Source of the DNA: Leptotrichia wadei
GTDB lineage: Bacteria; Fusobacteriota; Fusobacteriia; Fusobacteriales; Leptotrichiaceae
DNA length: 64,000 nucleotides
Assembly (NCBI RefSeq): GCF_007990545.2
Contig: NZ_AP019829.2
Location: 1,860,001-1,924,000 of the forward strand
Direction: 5' to 3'
Of the stretch, positions 1 through 8,937 are shown one piece after another (position 1 is the stretch's first letter; each line of letters opens with the position of its first letter). The notes under the pieces were generated by a model that worked only from the letters and a program-made list of their open reading frames with translations, searched no databases and was not told where the DNA came from. Both the position numbers and the translations under genes were made by a program.

Positions 1-715
1 GGTATAAAGCGTCTATTTCTAGTGGTAAAGTAAATGTTTTTCCTCTCGCTTTTGATAATGCATTTACTGCTCCAAATTCTCCTAACGCTCTTGCTGTACA
101 AAGGATAATTCCATAAAAAAGTCCCCATTTTATTTGTGGTAATGTTATTTTTCTGAAAATTGTGAATCCGTCTGCTCCCATTAATGCAGCCGCTTCTTCC
201 TCATCTTTTCCCTGTGCATTCAGAATCGGAACGATTTCTCTTGAAATAAAAGGGAAAGTTACAAATACAGTAGCTAAAATTACTCCTGGAATTGCAAATA
301 CTATTTTTATGTCAAGTACAAAAAATTTATTTAGATGCTCAATATAAGGTGCTGCCCAGCCCATTCTTCCAAAGGTCATAATGAAGGCAAGACCTGCTAT
401 TACTGGAGAAATCGAGAAAGGGATGTCTATTAGCGTTGCCAAAATATGTTTTCCACGAAATGAAAACTTTGTGAGAAGCCATGCTGCCGCCACTCCAAAA
501 AAAGTATTTATAATTAATGCTGATATTGTTGCAATTACTGTTATTTTCAAAGCTGAAAGGACGTATTTATCTGTTAAGCTTCTTATGTAAAATGCCCAGC
601 CTTTTTGAAGCGAATTTACAATAATTGCAATTAGCGGCAATACTAACATAATACCGACAAACAAAATACTTACTGCTATTAATACATACTTTATAATATT
701 ATTTTTTTTATCCAT
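1..715 (-). CDS. cysW: sulfate ABC transporter permease CysW (3' part beyond left edge)
   Basis: Inner-membrane permease of the sulfate/thiosulfate ABC importer, partner of CysT and CysA. The ATG at 715-713 opens a frame that stays open to the left edge, so about 238 codons are present and the C-terminus is missing. The protein begins MDKKNNIIKYVLIAVSILF, with a first membrane segment at about residues 9-30. The binding-protein-dependent transport signature lies near its end, with EEEAAALMGADG forming the EAA loop that docks the ATPase. It follows cysT by 16 bp and is the last visible gene of the sulfate operon. The call rests on family resemblance plus the neighbours. Confidence 0.88.
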   Translation of the reverse strand, partial: MDKKNNIIKYVLIAVSILFVGIMLVLPLIAIIVNSLQKGWAFYIRSLTDKYVLSALKITVIATISALIINTFFGVAAAWLLTKFSFRGKHILATLIDIPFSISPVIAGLAFIMTFGRMGWAAPYIEHLNKFFVLDIKIVFAIPGVILATVFVTFPFISREIVPILNAQGKDEEEAAALMGADGFTIFRKITLPQIKWGLFYGIILCTARALGEFGAVNALSKARGKTFTLPLEIDALY

Positions 716-731
716 CACTCTTTCCCCTTTC

Positions 732-1580
732 CTAAACATTATTTGTCCGCTTGAACTGGTTCATTTGTACTAAATTTATTAAAAATAAAAGTATGAATGA
801 AAATATTAGCATAACTAGAGCAATTACAGTTGCAGAAGGATAATCCACATAATTTAATTTTTGCATAATTACGTAGGAAACAACCTGTGTATGCTCTTTC
901 AAGCTGTTTCCTGAAATGTAAATTACACTTCCATATTCTCCAAGCCCTCTTGAAAAGGCAAGTCCAAATCCTGTCAACAAAGCAGGTCTTATTTCAGGGG
1001 AAATTACTTTCCAAAAAGTCGTCTTCCCGTCTGCACCTAAGATGTATGCCGCTTCCTCGTACTGATTGTCTAGCTTTTCCAGAATTGGCTGAACTGCTCT
1101 TACCACGAAAGGAATTCCTACAAAAATTAAGGCAATTATTATCCCAATGTGAGTATATGAAATTTTTATCCCAATTTTTGCAAAATATTTTCCAACCATC
1201 CCAGTATCAGAATACATTTTTGAAAGTGTGATTCCTGCAACTGCAGTAGGCAAGGCAAAAGGCAATTCAAGCATTCCGTCTAAAAATCTTTTTCCAAAAA
1301 AGTCATATTTTACAAGCACCCACGCTAAAATTACTCCGAAAACACAGTTTACAGCGGCAGCGATAAATGAACAGATGACGCTTGTAAAAAATGCATTCAA
1401 AACTGGTTTTTCTGTTATAAGTTTCCAAAATTCAGAAGGTGATAGGCGAAAGGAGTAAACTAATATCGAGGCCAGCGGAATTAATATCAAGATTGACAGC
1501 ATTGTCAACGATATTCCAAATGTCAGTCCAAATCCTGGAATTACAGACTGCTCTTTTCTTCTTAATGCTAATATTTTCAT
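732..1580 (-). CDS. cysT: sulfate ABC transporter permease CysT (CysU)
   Basis: Second inner-membrane permease of the sulfate importer. The 282 aa match the usual length of about 275-280. Several hydrophobic segments are visible, the first at about residues 15-45. The EAA loop (EEAAYILGADGKTTFWKV) is the cytoplasmic contact for the ATPase CysA. The start ATG is preceded by AAGGAGTG at good spacing. It lies between the binding-protein gene and cysW, the usual order for this transporter. It could transport thiosulfate or molybdate instead, but the adjoining cysDN and APS reductase genes favour sulfate. Confidence 0.9.
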   Translation of the reverse strand: MKILALRRKEQSVIPGFGLTFGISLTMLSILILIPLASILVYSFRLSPSEFWKLITEKPVLNAFFTSVICSFIAAAVNCVFGVILAWVLVKYDFFGKRFLDGMLELPFALPTAVAGITLSKMYSDTGMVGKYFAKIGIKISYTHIGIIIALIFVGIPFVVRAVQPILEKLDNQYEEAAYILGADGKTTFWKVISPEIRPALLTGFGLAFSRGLGEYGSVIYISGNSLKEHTQVVSYVIMQKLNYVDYPSATVIALVMLIFSFILLFLINLVQMNQFKRTNNV

Positions 1581-1716
1581 TTTTTCACTCCTTTTATAAC
1601 AATATCTCCAATTAAAAAATTTTTTGCCTATTCTCTTATGTTAAAAAAAAACTTTTGACAATGAACCTTTGCTGCACAAGTATTATTGCTATTTAATTTT
1701 GAAATAATTTATACTT

Positions 1717-2748
1717 CTAATTTTCATAAATTTTATCAAATAATGCACCTTCATTGAAAAATTTCTCATAGGCTTTTTTCCAGCCACCAAAATCATCTAT
1801 TTTTGTTAGTTTCATCTTCAAGTCAAATTTATTTTCATATTTTTTTAGAATTTTCTGATTGTAGGGTCTGTAGCCACTTTCAGCGATTATTTCCTGCGCT
1901 TTTTCTGAATACAGATATTTCAAGTATTCTGTACTTATCTGATAAGTCCTGTTGCTTTTTGCAACTTTGTCAACTACCGCTACTGTAGGCTGTGCCAAAA
2001 TACTCACACTCGGATAGACAATCTCATATTTTTCAGGATACTCCCTAATCGTAGCAATCGCCTCATTTTCCCACGCAATCAGTACATCTCCCTGATTATT
2101 TTCCACAAAAGTCGTGGTTGCTGCCCTTGCTCCCGAATCCATTACTGCCACATTGTCATAAATATTTTTCACAAAATTTTGAATCTTATACTCATCATTT
2201 CCAAATTTTTCACGTCCGTATGACCACGCCGCCAAAAAATTCCAGCAAGCTCCACCGCTGCTTTTCGGATCAGGTGTTATCACTTTTATTCCTTTTTCTG
2301 TCAAACTGTTCCAATCCTTAATATTTTTCGGATTTCCTTTTCTTACAAGAAAAACGATTGTAGAGGTATACGGAGAAGAGCTTCCCGGAAATTTGTTTAC
2401 CCAGTCTTTTTCAAGCAAGTCTACCTTCTCAAGAAGTGCCACATCATTTTCCAGTGCCAAAGTTACCACATCCGCATCAAGCCCTTCAATTACCGAACGT
2501 GCCTGTGAGCCTGAGCCTCCATGTGATTGGGAAATTTTCACATCCTGTCCATATTTTTGCCTGTAATATTCTATAAACAGCTTGTTATACTTTTCATACA
2601 GTTCACGAGTAGGATCATAGGAAACATTTACAATTTCCAATTTTTTCCTACTTTTTCCAGATTTGCTGTTTTGCCGCATAATTCCGATAAAATAAAGAAA
2701 AATAACAATTATAGCAAATATTACTGGTATTTTCAGTTTCTTTAACAT
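1717..2748 (-). CDS. sbp: sulfate-binding protein of the ABC importer
   Basis: Extracytoplasmic solute receptor that delivers sulfate to CysTWA. The N-terminus is a hydrophobic signal/anchor (about residues 6-24) without a lipobox cysteine, followed by basic residues and then the mature fold beginning ..LEIVNVSYDPTRELY. SHGGSGSQ, DADVVTLALEND and GGACWNFLAAWSYG are typical of Sbp/CysP proteins. I start it at the ATG ending at 2748, which has AAGGGG 9 nt upstream. A GTG two codons earlier (2754) sits too close to the same site. About 343 aa, normal for the family. Sbp and CysP cannot be told apart here. Confidence 0.87.
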   Translation of the reverse strand: MLKKLKIPVIFAIIVIFLYFIGIMRQNSKSGKSRKKLEIVNVSYDPTRELYEKYNKLFIEYYRQKYGQDVKISQSHGGSGSQARSVIEGLDADVVTLALENDVALLEKVDLLEKDWVNKFPGSSSPYTSTIVFLVRKGNPKNIKDWNSLTEKGIKVITPDPKSSGGACWNFLAAWSYGREKFGNDEYKIQNFVKNIYDNVAVMDSGARAATTTFVENNQGDVLIAWENEAIATIREYPEKYEIVYPSVSILAQPTVAVVDKVAKSNRTYQISTEYLKYLYSEKAQEIIAESGYRPYNQKILKKYENKFDLKMKLTKIDDFGGWKKAYEKFFNEGALFDKIYEN

Positions 2749-2799
2749 GTTCACATTCCCCTTTTTATGAAATCTGTCTATTCAATAATCCGATTAATA

Positions 2800-4485
2800 T
2801 TAAATCATATAGAAATTATCCCCACTTACTACTCTTCTGTAAGTTTCAAATTTTGCCCATTTTTTGTGAATTTCCACTTTATTTACATTTTGATTGTAAT
2901 CTAAAAGATAATTTTTCATATCTTCCCTAGTTTTAATCTGCAATCCAAATCCTGCTGTGTCTAATATTGGCAGTCCTGTAAAATGATAATCTTCCAATTT
3001 AACAATATCAAAAATTTTACAGTCTCGCACTAAAACTGCCGCCTCACTTTCAAGTGATATAACGTCAAAATATTGTGGATATTCAAAACTATCTCCTTTT
3101 TGAGGCACTTCGTCGCCAACATGGTATGTTCTTTCTTTTGTTCCTTCTTTAGACATTCTCGCATTTTCAAAATCGAAATATAGTTCTTCAAAAATGTATC
3201 CGTCAATTTTTATGTCATCCTTTTCAAAATAAGGTTTTTCTCCAATTGTATCAATATTTTCCACTACTCCTGCAGCGGCAGTCTGATGTGAAAGCCTGTC
3301 AATCAGTATCAATTCTCCCAAAGCCTTATTTTTTTTGAACAAATCAACAATAACTTTATCTGAAAATTCAATTTTGCAAAATGCAATTTCATTTTTTGTG
3401 ATACTTTGTGTTTCAATTTTTTCTCCTGTATTCACATCAATTTTATATACAATTTCCTTTAATATTGCGGAAAGTTTCTTTGTTCCAAGTTTTGCCAAAT
3501 ATTCCTTTCCAACTGTCAATTTGTCATCATCCATCCACAATAATACAGCTTCAACCGATTTTGCAACTGGAAGATTTTTATTTTTCGTGATAACAGAACC
3601 ACGGCTCACATCCACTTCCTTGTCCAGCTGAATTGTAACAGCCTGTCCAGAAAATGCCTCTTCTACATTTTTATCTCCATTTAAAATCGTTTTGACAGTC
3701 GCAGTTTCATTACTTGGCAAAACAGTGATTTCTTCTCCAGTTCGTATAATTCCACTTTCAATTTGCCCCTGAAATCCTCTAAATTCATGATTTGGACGGC
3801 ATACACGCTGGATTGGGATATAAAAGTCTGAATTTTCGTTATTTTCTGTCACATCCACTGTTTCCAAATATTCTATAATGCTCTCGCCCTTATACCAGTC
3901 CATATTTTCAGATTTTTTCGTAACATTATCGCCTTCCGTAGCACTCACAGGTATTATTTTTATATTTTCTAATTCCAGTTCCTTCGCTAATTCCTTCACT
4001 TCATCAGCAATTTTGTTAAATTTTTCTTCACTATATTTTGCTAAATCCATTTTATTTACTGCAAAGATAAAGTGCCGTATTCCAACCATCGAGCAAATTC
4101 TCGCATGCCTCCTTGTCTGTACAAGTACTCCTTTTGTAACGTCCAGAAGTAAAATCGCAACTTCCGCAAAAGAAGCTCCAACCGCCATATTTCGAGTATA
4201 TTCCTCATGCCCTGGCGTATCAGCCACAATAAAGCTCCGTTTATTTGTTGTAAAATACCGGTATGCCACATCAATTGTGATTCCTTGCTCCCTTTCAGCC
4301 ATCAATCCATCTAAAAGCAGCGAATAATCGATTTTTCCTCCACGTGAACCGACTTTACTGTCTAAAATTAACGCTTCTTCCTGATCCGCATAAAGCAGTT
4401 TAGAATTGTAAAGGATATTTCCAATTAACGTCGATTTTCCGTCATCCACACTCCCACAAGTTATAAATTTCAATAATCTTACCAT
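2800..4485 (-). CDS. cysN: sulfate adenylyltransferase subunit 1, GTPase CysN, with extra C-terminal region
   Basis: GTPase subunit of ATP sulfurylase; GTP hydrolysis drives CysD to make adenylyl sulfate (APS) from sulfate and ATP. The G1 P-loop is GSVDDGKST (residues 11-19), followed by DTPGHEEYTRNM (G3) and NKMD (G4), then the EF-Tu-like beta-barrel domains. Length is 561 aa against about 475 for E. coli CysN. The additional roughly 100 residues at the C-terminus contain no second P-loop, so this is not a fused APS kinase (CysNC). The start ATG overlaps the cysD stop as TAATG, implying translational coupling. Confidence 0.93.
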   Translation of the reverse strand: MVRLLKFITCGSVDDGKSTLIGNILYNSKLLYADQEEALILDSKVGSRGGKIDYSLLLDGLMAEREQGITIDVAYRYFTTNKRSFIVADTPGHEEYTRNMAVGASFAEVAILLLDVTKGVLVQTRRHARICSMVGIRHFIFAVNKMDLAKYSEEKFNKIADEVKELAKELELENIKIIPVSATEGDNVTKKSENMDWYKGESIIEYLETVDVTENNENSDFYIPIQRVCRPNHEFRGFQGQIESGIIRTGEEITVLPSNETATVKTILNGDKNVEEAFSGQAVTIQLDKEVDVSRGSVITKNKNLPVAKSVEAVLLWMDDDKLTVGKEYLAKLGTKKLSAILKEIVYKIDVNTGEKIETQSITKNEIAFCKIEFSDKVIVDLFKKNKALGELILIDRLSHQTAAAGVVENIDTIGEKPYFEKDDIKIDGYIFEELYFDFENARMSKEGTKERTYHVGDEVPQKGDSFEYPQYFDVISLESEAAVLVRDCKIFDIVKLEDYHFTGLPILDTAGFGLQIKTREDMKNYLLDYNQNVNKVEIHKKWAKFETYRRVVSGDNFYMI

Positions 4486-5387
4486 TAAAAATACCCCTCT
4501 CTTTTTCTTTTTTCCATGCTTGCCGCTCCGCTGTCCTTGTCAATAACCCTGCTTGTTCTTTCAGATTCCACCGAACTTAGCGTTTCATCTATTATTTCCT
4601 CCAAAGTTACAGCATTTGACTCCACAGCCCCTGATAACGGATAATCTCCTAAAGTTCTAAAACGAACCATTCTAATTTCAGGCTCTTCGCCTTCTTCCAG
4701 TCTCATTCTCTCATCATCAACCATTATCAAATTTCCATCTCTTTCTACAACAGGACGTTCTGCCGCCGAATAAAGTGAAACAATCGGTATATTTTCCCTT
4801 TGAATATACTCCCAAATATCTTTTTCAGTCCAGTTGGAAATTGGGAAAACTCTAATACTTTCACCTTTACTAATTTCTGTGTTGTAAAGTTTCCACATTT
4901 CTGGACGTTGATTTTTAGGATCCCATGCTTGTGCTGCATTTCTAAATGAAAAAATTCTTTCTTTAGCACGACTTTTTTCCTCATCTCTACGACCTCCACC
5001 AAATGCCGCAGTAAATCCATATTTATTAAGTGCCTGTTTCAACGCTTGTGTTTTCATAATATCTGTAAATGAAGCTCCGTGGTCAAACGGATTAATATTT
5101 TTTTCAACTCCTTCAGGGTTAATATACTCAATCATTTCAATCCCAAGCTCCTTTGCTCTTCTGTCACGAAAATTTATCATTTCCTTAAATTTCCATCCAG
5201 TATTCACATGAAGAAACGGAAAAGGCGGCTTTTCAGGATAAAATGCCTTCATTGCCAAATGCAGCATAACCGAGCTATCCTTACCAATTGAATACAGCAT
5301 GACAGGATTCTCACATTCAGCCGCAACTTCCCGAATAATATATATTGCTTCCGCTTCCAGTTCATCTAAATGAGATAATTCATTCAT
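4485..5387 (-). CDS. cysD: sulfate adenylyltransferase subunit 2, CysD
   Basis: Catalytic subunit of ATP sulfurylase, forming APS and pyrophosphate. It belongs to the PP-loop ATP pyrophosphatase superfamily. [14 protein letters not shown] (near residue 32) is the modified SGGKDS nucleotide loop. The family markers [16 protein letters not shown] and the basic tail ending [10 protein letters not shown] are intact. 300 aa is the normal length. Its stop codon overlaps the start of cysN. Although the fold is shared with PAPS reductase, these motifs identify CysD rather than CysH. Confidence 0.96.
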   Translation of the reverse strand: MNELSHLDELEAEAIYIIREVAAECENPVMLYSIGKDSSVMLHLAMKAFYPEKPPFPFLHVNTGWKFKEMINFRDRRAKELGIEMIEYINPEGVEKNINPFDHGASFTDIMKTQALKQALNKYGFTAAFGGGRRDEEKSRAKERIFSFRNAAQAWDPKNQRPEMWKLYNTEISKGESIRVFPISNWTEKDIWEYIQRENIPIVSLYSAAERPVVERDGNLIMVDDERMRLEEGEEPEIRMVRFRTLGDYPLSGAVESNAVTLEEIIDETLSSVESERTSRVIDKDSGAASMEKRKREGYF

Positions 5388-5429
5388 ATATAAATCACCC
5401 TTTCTTTTTTTATTTTTTATTAAATTTCA

Positions 5430-5759
5430 TCAATATTTATTCGCATCTTTCCTGTTTATATCAATTTCCTCCACAGTTCCATCCCTTTTTTCAATAATCC
5501 ATTTCAGAACATCTCCTTCTTCTTTAGTTGTCATCGTACTTCCATTTCCGCCAATATCTGCCCCAAGGAAAAATGAAATTGCCTGAACCGGACATTCCTT
5601 CACGCAGGAAACACAGCCCCAGCAATCTTTCGGATATTGCATAACCGCCTTTTCAATTTTCATGTCATCCACTTTCTGCATTTCAATTAAAGTCCCTGGA
5701 CATACCAACGTACATTTTGTACATCCTATACACACATACGGATCAATTACTATGCTCAT
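5430..5759 (-). CDS. aprB: APS reductase beta subunit AprB (two [4Fe-4S] ferredoxin)
   Basis: Iron-sulfur subunit that passes electrons to the flavin of AprA during reduction of APS to sulfite and AMP. Two cluster motifs are visible: C10, C13, C16, C20 and C46, C49, C52, C56. After them comes a short tail with WIIEKRDGTVEEIDI, resembling the interaction tail of AprB and not expected of a plain ferredoxin. I start at the ATG ending 5759, preceded by AAGGAGGAG; a longer frame from 5777 has no ribosome site. The protein is about 109 aa, somewhat shorter than I recall for sulfate reducers. It overlaps the end of aprA by 17 bp. Confidence 0.82.
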   Translation of the reverse strand: MSIVIDPYVCIGCTKCTLVCPGTLIEMQKVDDMKIEKAVMQYPKDCWGCVSCVKECPVQAISFFLGADIGGNGSTMTTKEEGDVLKWIIEKRDGTVEEIDINRKDANKY

Positions 5760-7497
5760 ATTTCTCCTCCTTAACAATTTCCCTCGTAAATACTTCCAGT
5801 TCTCCGTTAACTAACCTCGAATTCACATATTTAAAATAGTTTTCATCAGTTTCAGGATAATCCAGATTCTCATTAAATGAATGCCATCTCGTTTCCTTCC
5901 TGAAAAAAAGATGCTCAATTAGCGATTTACACACTATCAATCTCTCTTTCAGCTCATAAGCAAACATTAGATCATGCATATTTTCTGCCGAAAGCTCATC
6001 AGAAAGCTCTATAAGCTGATCAATTTTCTGTTTTGCCAAATTTAGCTGCTTTTCATTAAATTGATAGTTTGTTGAGATTCCACCTGCATATTCATCCATA
6101 ATTTTTTGCATCCCTTCTTCCATATCTTCCGTTGAAAATCTTTTGGCTTCTGTATTTCTTATTTTTTCATACTGATTAATAATTTGATTTTTTTGTTCAT
6201 TCAAGAAGTTTTCCACATTTTCATCAATTTTTCCACAATTAATATTTTTTTCATCAGCTAACTTTGAAATTATGTCAAGCGCCGCAATTTCACCTTCAGC
6301 CAATGCACCTGTAACATATTTCTGTGGACAACCTCCAGCTACATCTCCAGCCGCATAAAGCCCATTAATTGTAGTTTCTCTGTTCGTATTTACCCAAAAG
6401 CCGCTTGCAGTATGCCCTCCGACAATATACGGCTCTGTCCCTTCAATTTCAACATCCTGCTCATTCGGATTCTTTCCGCTTTCAATCCATTTCAATGTCT
6501 GACTTGGCGCCATATTCAAATATGCCTTTAACAAACTTTCACTTTCTTCTTCACTAATTCCACTTGTCTTTAGATAACAAGGCCCATTTCCAAGTTGATT
6601 TTCTCGCACAGTTCCATAAACACGCTCACTAGTCGTAAGCCCATATTTGTCCTCATAAACCACCCCTCTTGAATTTACCTGTTTCGCTCCAACTCCTTGA
6701 GCAATCGTTCCAACTGGCGCAATTGTGTCCTTACATCTCAAAGCAATAAATCTCATCTCAAAAGTTGTCATTTCTGCTCCAGCCAGAATTCCCATTGCAT
6801 ATCCTGCCCCTGTATTAAATGGCGGATACCACATCTTATGCCTTGAAAATCCAGGATTATTAGGCTTATAAAGTCCAGCCGCTCCTCCAGTCGAAATTAT
6901 CACTTTTTTCGCCCTAATCACAATAGCTTCTTCTTTTTTTATAGAAAATCCAACCGCGCCATAAACTTTCCCGTCCTTCACAAGCAAATCCGTAATATTA
7001 AGTGTATTCAGAACTCTCACATTTTTTGTCTTTTTCACAGCATCAGCAAGTATCGGCTTAAAATTTTCTCCATTTATTTTTATATTTCTATTTCCACGTG
7101 CAACATACTCTCCATTCTCATCTTTCAAAATCACAAGCCCCAACTTTTCCACTTCAGCGGTAATCTCATTAAATCTATTCGCAGCAGTAATTAACAAATC
7201 GTGCCGCACAATTCCATTGGCATCCTTTGCCGCATAATCCACATAATCCTGTGGCACACGCCCTTTCACATTATACGCATTTATTGCATTAATCCCAGCC
7301 GCAAGACACCCGCTCCTCTTAATATTCGCCTTCTCTGCCACAATTACCGATAAATCAGAATTTTTTCCAAGCGTAATCGCTGCATAACATCCAGCAGTCC
7401 CCCCACCAATAATCAATACATCCGTTTCCAATTCCTTTATTTCAATTTTTTTTCTTTCTTTATTATTTTTATTTTTGTCAGCCTTATTCTCTACCAT
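5743..7497 (-). CDS. aprA: APS reductase alpha subunit AprA (flavoprotein)
   Basis: FAD enzyme of the fumarate reductase/succinate dehydrogenase flavoprotein superfamily, here most likely reducing adenylyl sulfate to sulfite. The dinucleotide-binding motif LIIGGGTAGCYAA is at about residues 28-40. KANIKRSGCLAAGINAIN and the helical C-terminal domain with RWHSFNENLDYPETDEN resemble AprA more than FrdA or NadB. Length is 584 aa, shorter than the roughly 620-660 of dissimilatory AprA. The aprA-aprB-cysD-cysN order with overlapping or close genes is the main reason for assigning APS as substrate. Using AprBA in an assimilatory operon is uncommon. Confidence 0.8.
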   Translation of the reverse strand: MVENKADKNKNNKERKKIEIKELETDVLIIGGGTAGCYAAITLGKNSDLSVIVAEKANIKRSGCLAAGINAINAYNVKGRVPQDYVDYAAKDANGIVRHDLLITAANRFNEITAEVEKLGLVILKDENGEYVARGNRNIKINGENFKPILADAVKKTKNVRVLNTLNITDLLVKDGKVYGAVGFSIKKEEAIVIRAKKVIISTGGAAGLYKPNNPGFSRHKMWYPPFNTGAGYAMGILAGAEMTTFEMRFIALRCKDTIAPVGTIAQGVGAKQVNSRGVVYEDKYGLTTSERVYGTVRENQLGNGPCYLKTSGISEEESESLLKAYLNMAPSQTLKWIESGKNPNEQDVEIEGTEPYIVGGHTASGFWVNTNRETTINGLYAAGDVAGGCPQKYVTGALAEGEIAALDIISKLADEKNINCGKIDENVENFLNEQKNQIINQYEKIRNTEAKRFSTEDMEEGMQKIMDEYAGGISTNYQFNEKQLNLAKQKIDQLIELSDELSAENMHDLMFAYELKERLIVCKSLIEHLFFRKETRWHSFNENLDYPETDENYFKYVNSRLVNGELEVFTREIVKEEKYEHSN

Positions 7498-7628
7498 AAA
7501 ATTACCTCACAACTTACATCTATTTAGCTTATTCTATAAACTTACTTTTTTATAATTTTACTGTTATAGATTATTGTTATTAAAAATATCTTTCCTAATA
7601 ATTTTTATACTTTTTCTTTTTTCTAAAC

Positions 7629-7658
7629 GTAAAGGGGATCAATCGCCATCCCCTTTAC
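7629..7658. repeat. dispersed hairpin, copy 1 (conserved loop)
   Basis: Arms GTAAAGGGGAT and ATCCCCTTTAC form a perfect 11-bp stem around the loop CAATCGCC. A related hairpin at 30374-30400 shares TCGCCATCCCC and the GGGG arm. Conservation of part of the loop, and not only the pairing, suggests a common origin as a small intergenic repeat. Confidence 0.55.
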
Positions 7659-7697
7659 AATCCCCGCTTGTCTAAGCATTTTTTGAAAACAAAAATT

Positions 7698-7719
7698 AAA
7701 CTCGCTTTGCTCAGACAGT
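7698..7719 (-). repeat. 22-bp dispersed repeat, copy 1
   Basis: Read on the minus strand this begins ACTGTCTGAGCA and ends GCGAGTTT. It matches 49820-49841 (plus strand) at 19 of 22 positions. Both copies are intergenic and lie within hairpin-forming DNA. Confidence 0.5.
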
Positions 7720-7868
7720 AATTTTTATTTTTAAAAAATCACGACATTTTTAATTTAGTTATAAACTGTTATTTTAATTAAAAATTATTATTAATTAAAT
7801 AAATATTCTATAAAAGTTCAAAGACAAATTAACTTAAATATTATATAAAAAATCTTTTTTCAGTTTTT

Positions 7869-8933
7869 TTAAATAACTACATCATTTTGATTTCTTGTAT
7901 TTTCATTTTCCACAATTTCCACTTCCTCATTTTTCCCAAAGGCATAGGCACGATATATGTAGATATTGACTTCTTCTCCCACAGATACAGCATCTTCTTC
8001 AATTTTTCGGTTTCCTTTTATCAAAATTCCGTTTATTTGTACACCAATTTCTACTTCTTTTCCACGAAACAATGTATATTTAACAATTCCACTCTCTGTT
8101 GAAGCTGAATATCTAAATTTTTCATTTGCCTTTATAATACTTACGTTTTCTGGACGAATTATTGCTTTTTGTCCATTTTTTAAGTTTTCAAAACCTTTAA
8201 ATCTGTTTATATTTTCCAATTCTATTGGATTTCCCATAAATTTGGCTACAAATGCTGTTTTGGGATTGGAATAAATTTCTTTTGGACTTCCAATTTGTTC
8301 GATTCTTCCCTTATTTGTTACAATGATTTCATCCGCCACTTCTATTGCCTCTTCCTGATCGTGCGTTACAAAAATGCTCGTAATTCCCACTTTGTCAATT
8401 GTTTCACGTAGCCAGTTCCGAAGTTCCTGCCTAACTTTAGCATCAATTGCAGCAAAAGGCTCATCTAACAGCAATAATTCAGGATGAGGAGCTAATGCCC
8501 TTGCAAATGCCACTCGTTGCCGCTGTCCCCCTGAAAGCTGATTTGGATATCGTTTCCCAAGCCCTTTAATATTTACAAGTTCCATCAATTTCTCCACTCG
8601 CTCTTTAATAACAGACTTTTTCTCTTTCACAATTTTCAACCCAAAAGCGATATTGTCAAAAACCGTCATATAACGAAACAACGCATAATTCTGAAAAACG
8701 AAACCAATTCCTCTTTTACTAGGTGAAACATCATTCACGACTTTTCCATCAATTATAATTTCCCCAGAATCAGGTGTTTCTAATCCCGCAATCATCCGTA
8801 AAATTGTGGATTTTCCACTTCCGCTTGGTCCTAGCAAAGCCACCAGCTTTCCTTTTCTAATGCCTAAATTTATATTGTCTGACGCTTTGTAGCTATTGTA
8901 CATTTTGTTAATATTTTTTAGTTCCACATACAT
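7869..8933 (-). CDS. cysA: sulfate ABC transporter ATP-binding protein CysA
   Basis: Cytoplasmic ATPase that powers sulfate uptake through CysTW. Walker A is GPSGSGKST (near residue 34), the signature is LSGGQRQR, and Walker B/D-loop is LLLDEPFAAIDAKVR, followed by the switch HDQEEA. The C-terminal roughly 110 residues form a TOBE-like regulatory domain. 354 aa is normal. It begins 4 bp after the sulfite reductase stop, so the two are co-transcribed. It is separated from its permease genes by the APS reductase and ATP sulfurylase genes, an unusual split of one transporter. Confidence 0.92.
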   Translation of the reverse strand: MYVELKNINKMYNSYKASDNINLGIRKGKLVALLGPSGSGKSTILRMIAGLETPDSGEIIIDGKVVNDVSPSKRGIGFVFQNYALFRYMTVFDNIAFGLKIVKEKKSVIKERVEKLMELVNIKGLGKRYPNQLSGGQRQRVAFARALAPHPELLLLDEPFAAIDAKVRQELRNWLRETIDKVGITSIFVTHDQEEAIEVADEIIVTNKGRIEQIGSPKEIYSNPKTAFVAKFMGNPIELENINRFKGFENLKNGQKAIIRPENVSIIKANEKFRYSASTESGIVKYTLFRGKEVEIGVQINGILIKGNRKIEEDAVSVGEEVNIYIYRAYAFGKNEEVEIVENENTRNQNDVVI

Positions 8934-8937
8934 TCAT

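Larger units (their letters stand above)
7498..7868. other. 371-bp spacer inside the sulfate operon with hairpins
   Basis: No gene is visible. The spacer divides cysA from aprA, so it may hold a second promoter or a processing site. It contains a perfect 11-bp hairpin (7629-7658), an imperfect inverted pair at 7669-7678 and 7708-7717, and a 22-bp stretch repeated near 49820. Neither hairpin is followed by a clean T-run in the operon direction, so I do not call a terminator. Confidence 0.6.

Noticed and set aside
2800-3160. APS kinase (CysC) domain fused to CysN
   Set aside because: The extra C-terminal region has no second Walker A (GxxGxGKS/T), so a CysNC fusion is not supported.
4485-5387. 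PAPS reductase CysH
   Set aside because: The fold is shared, but the loop [24 protein letters not shown] and the REGYF tail are those of CysD, and it overlaps cysN.
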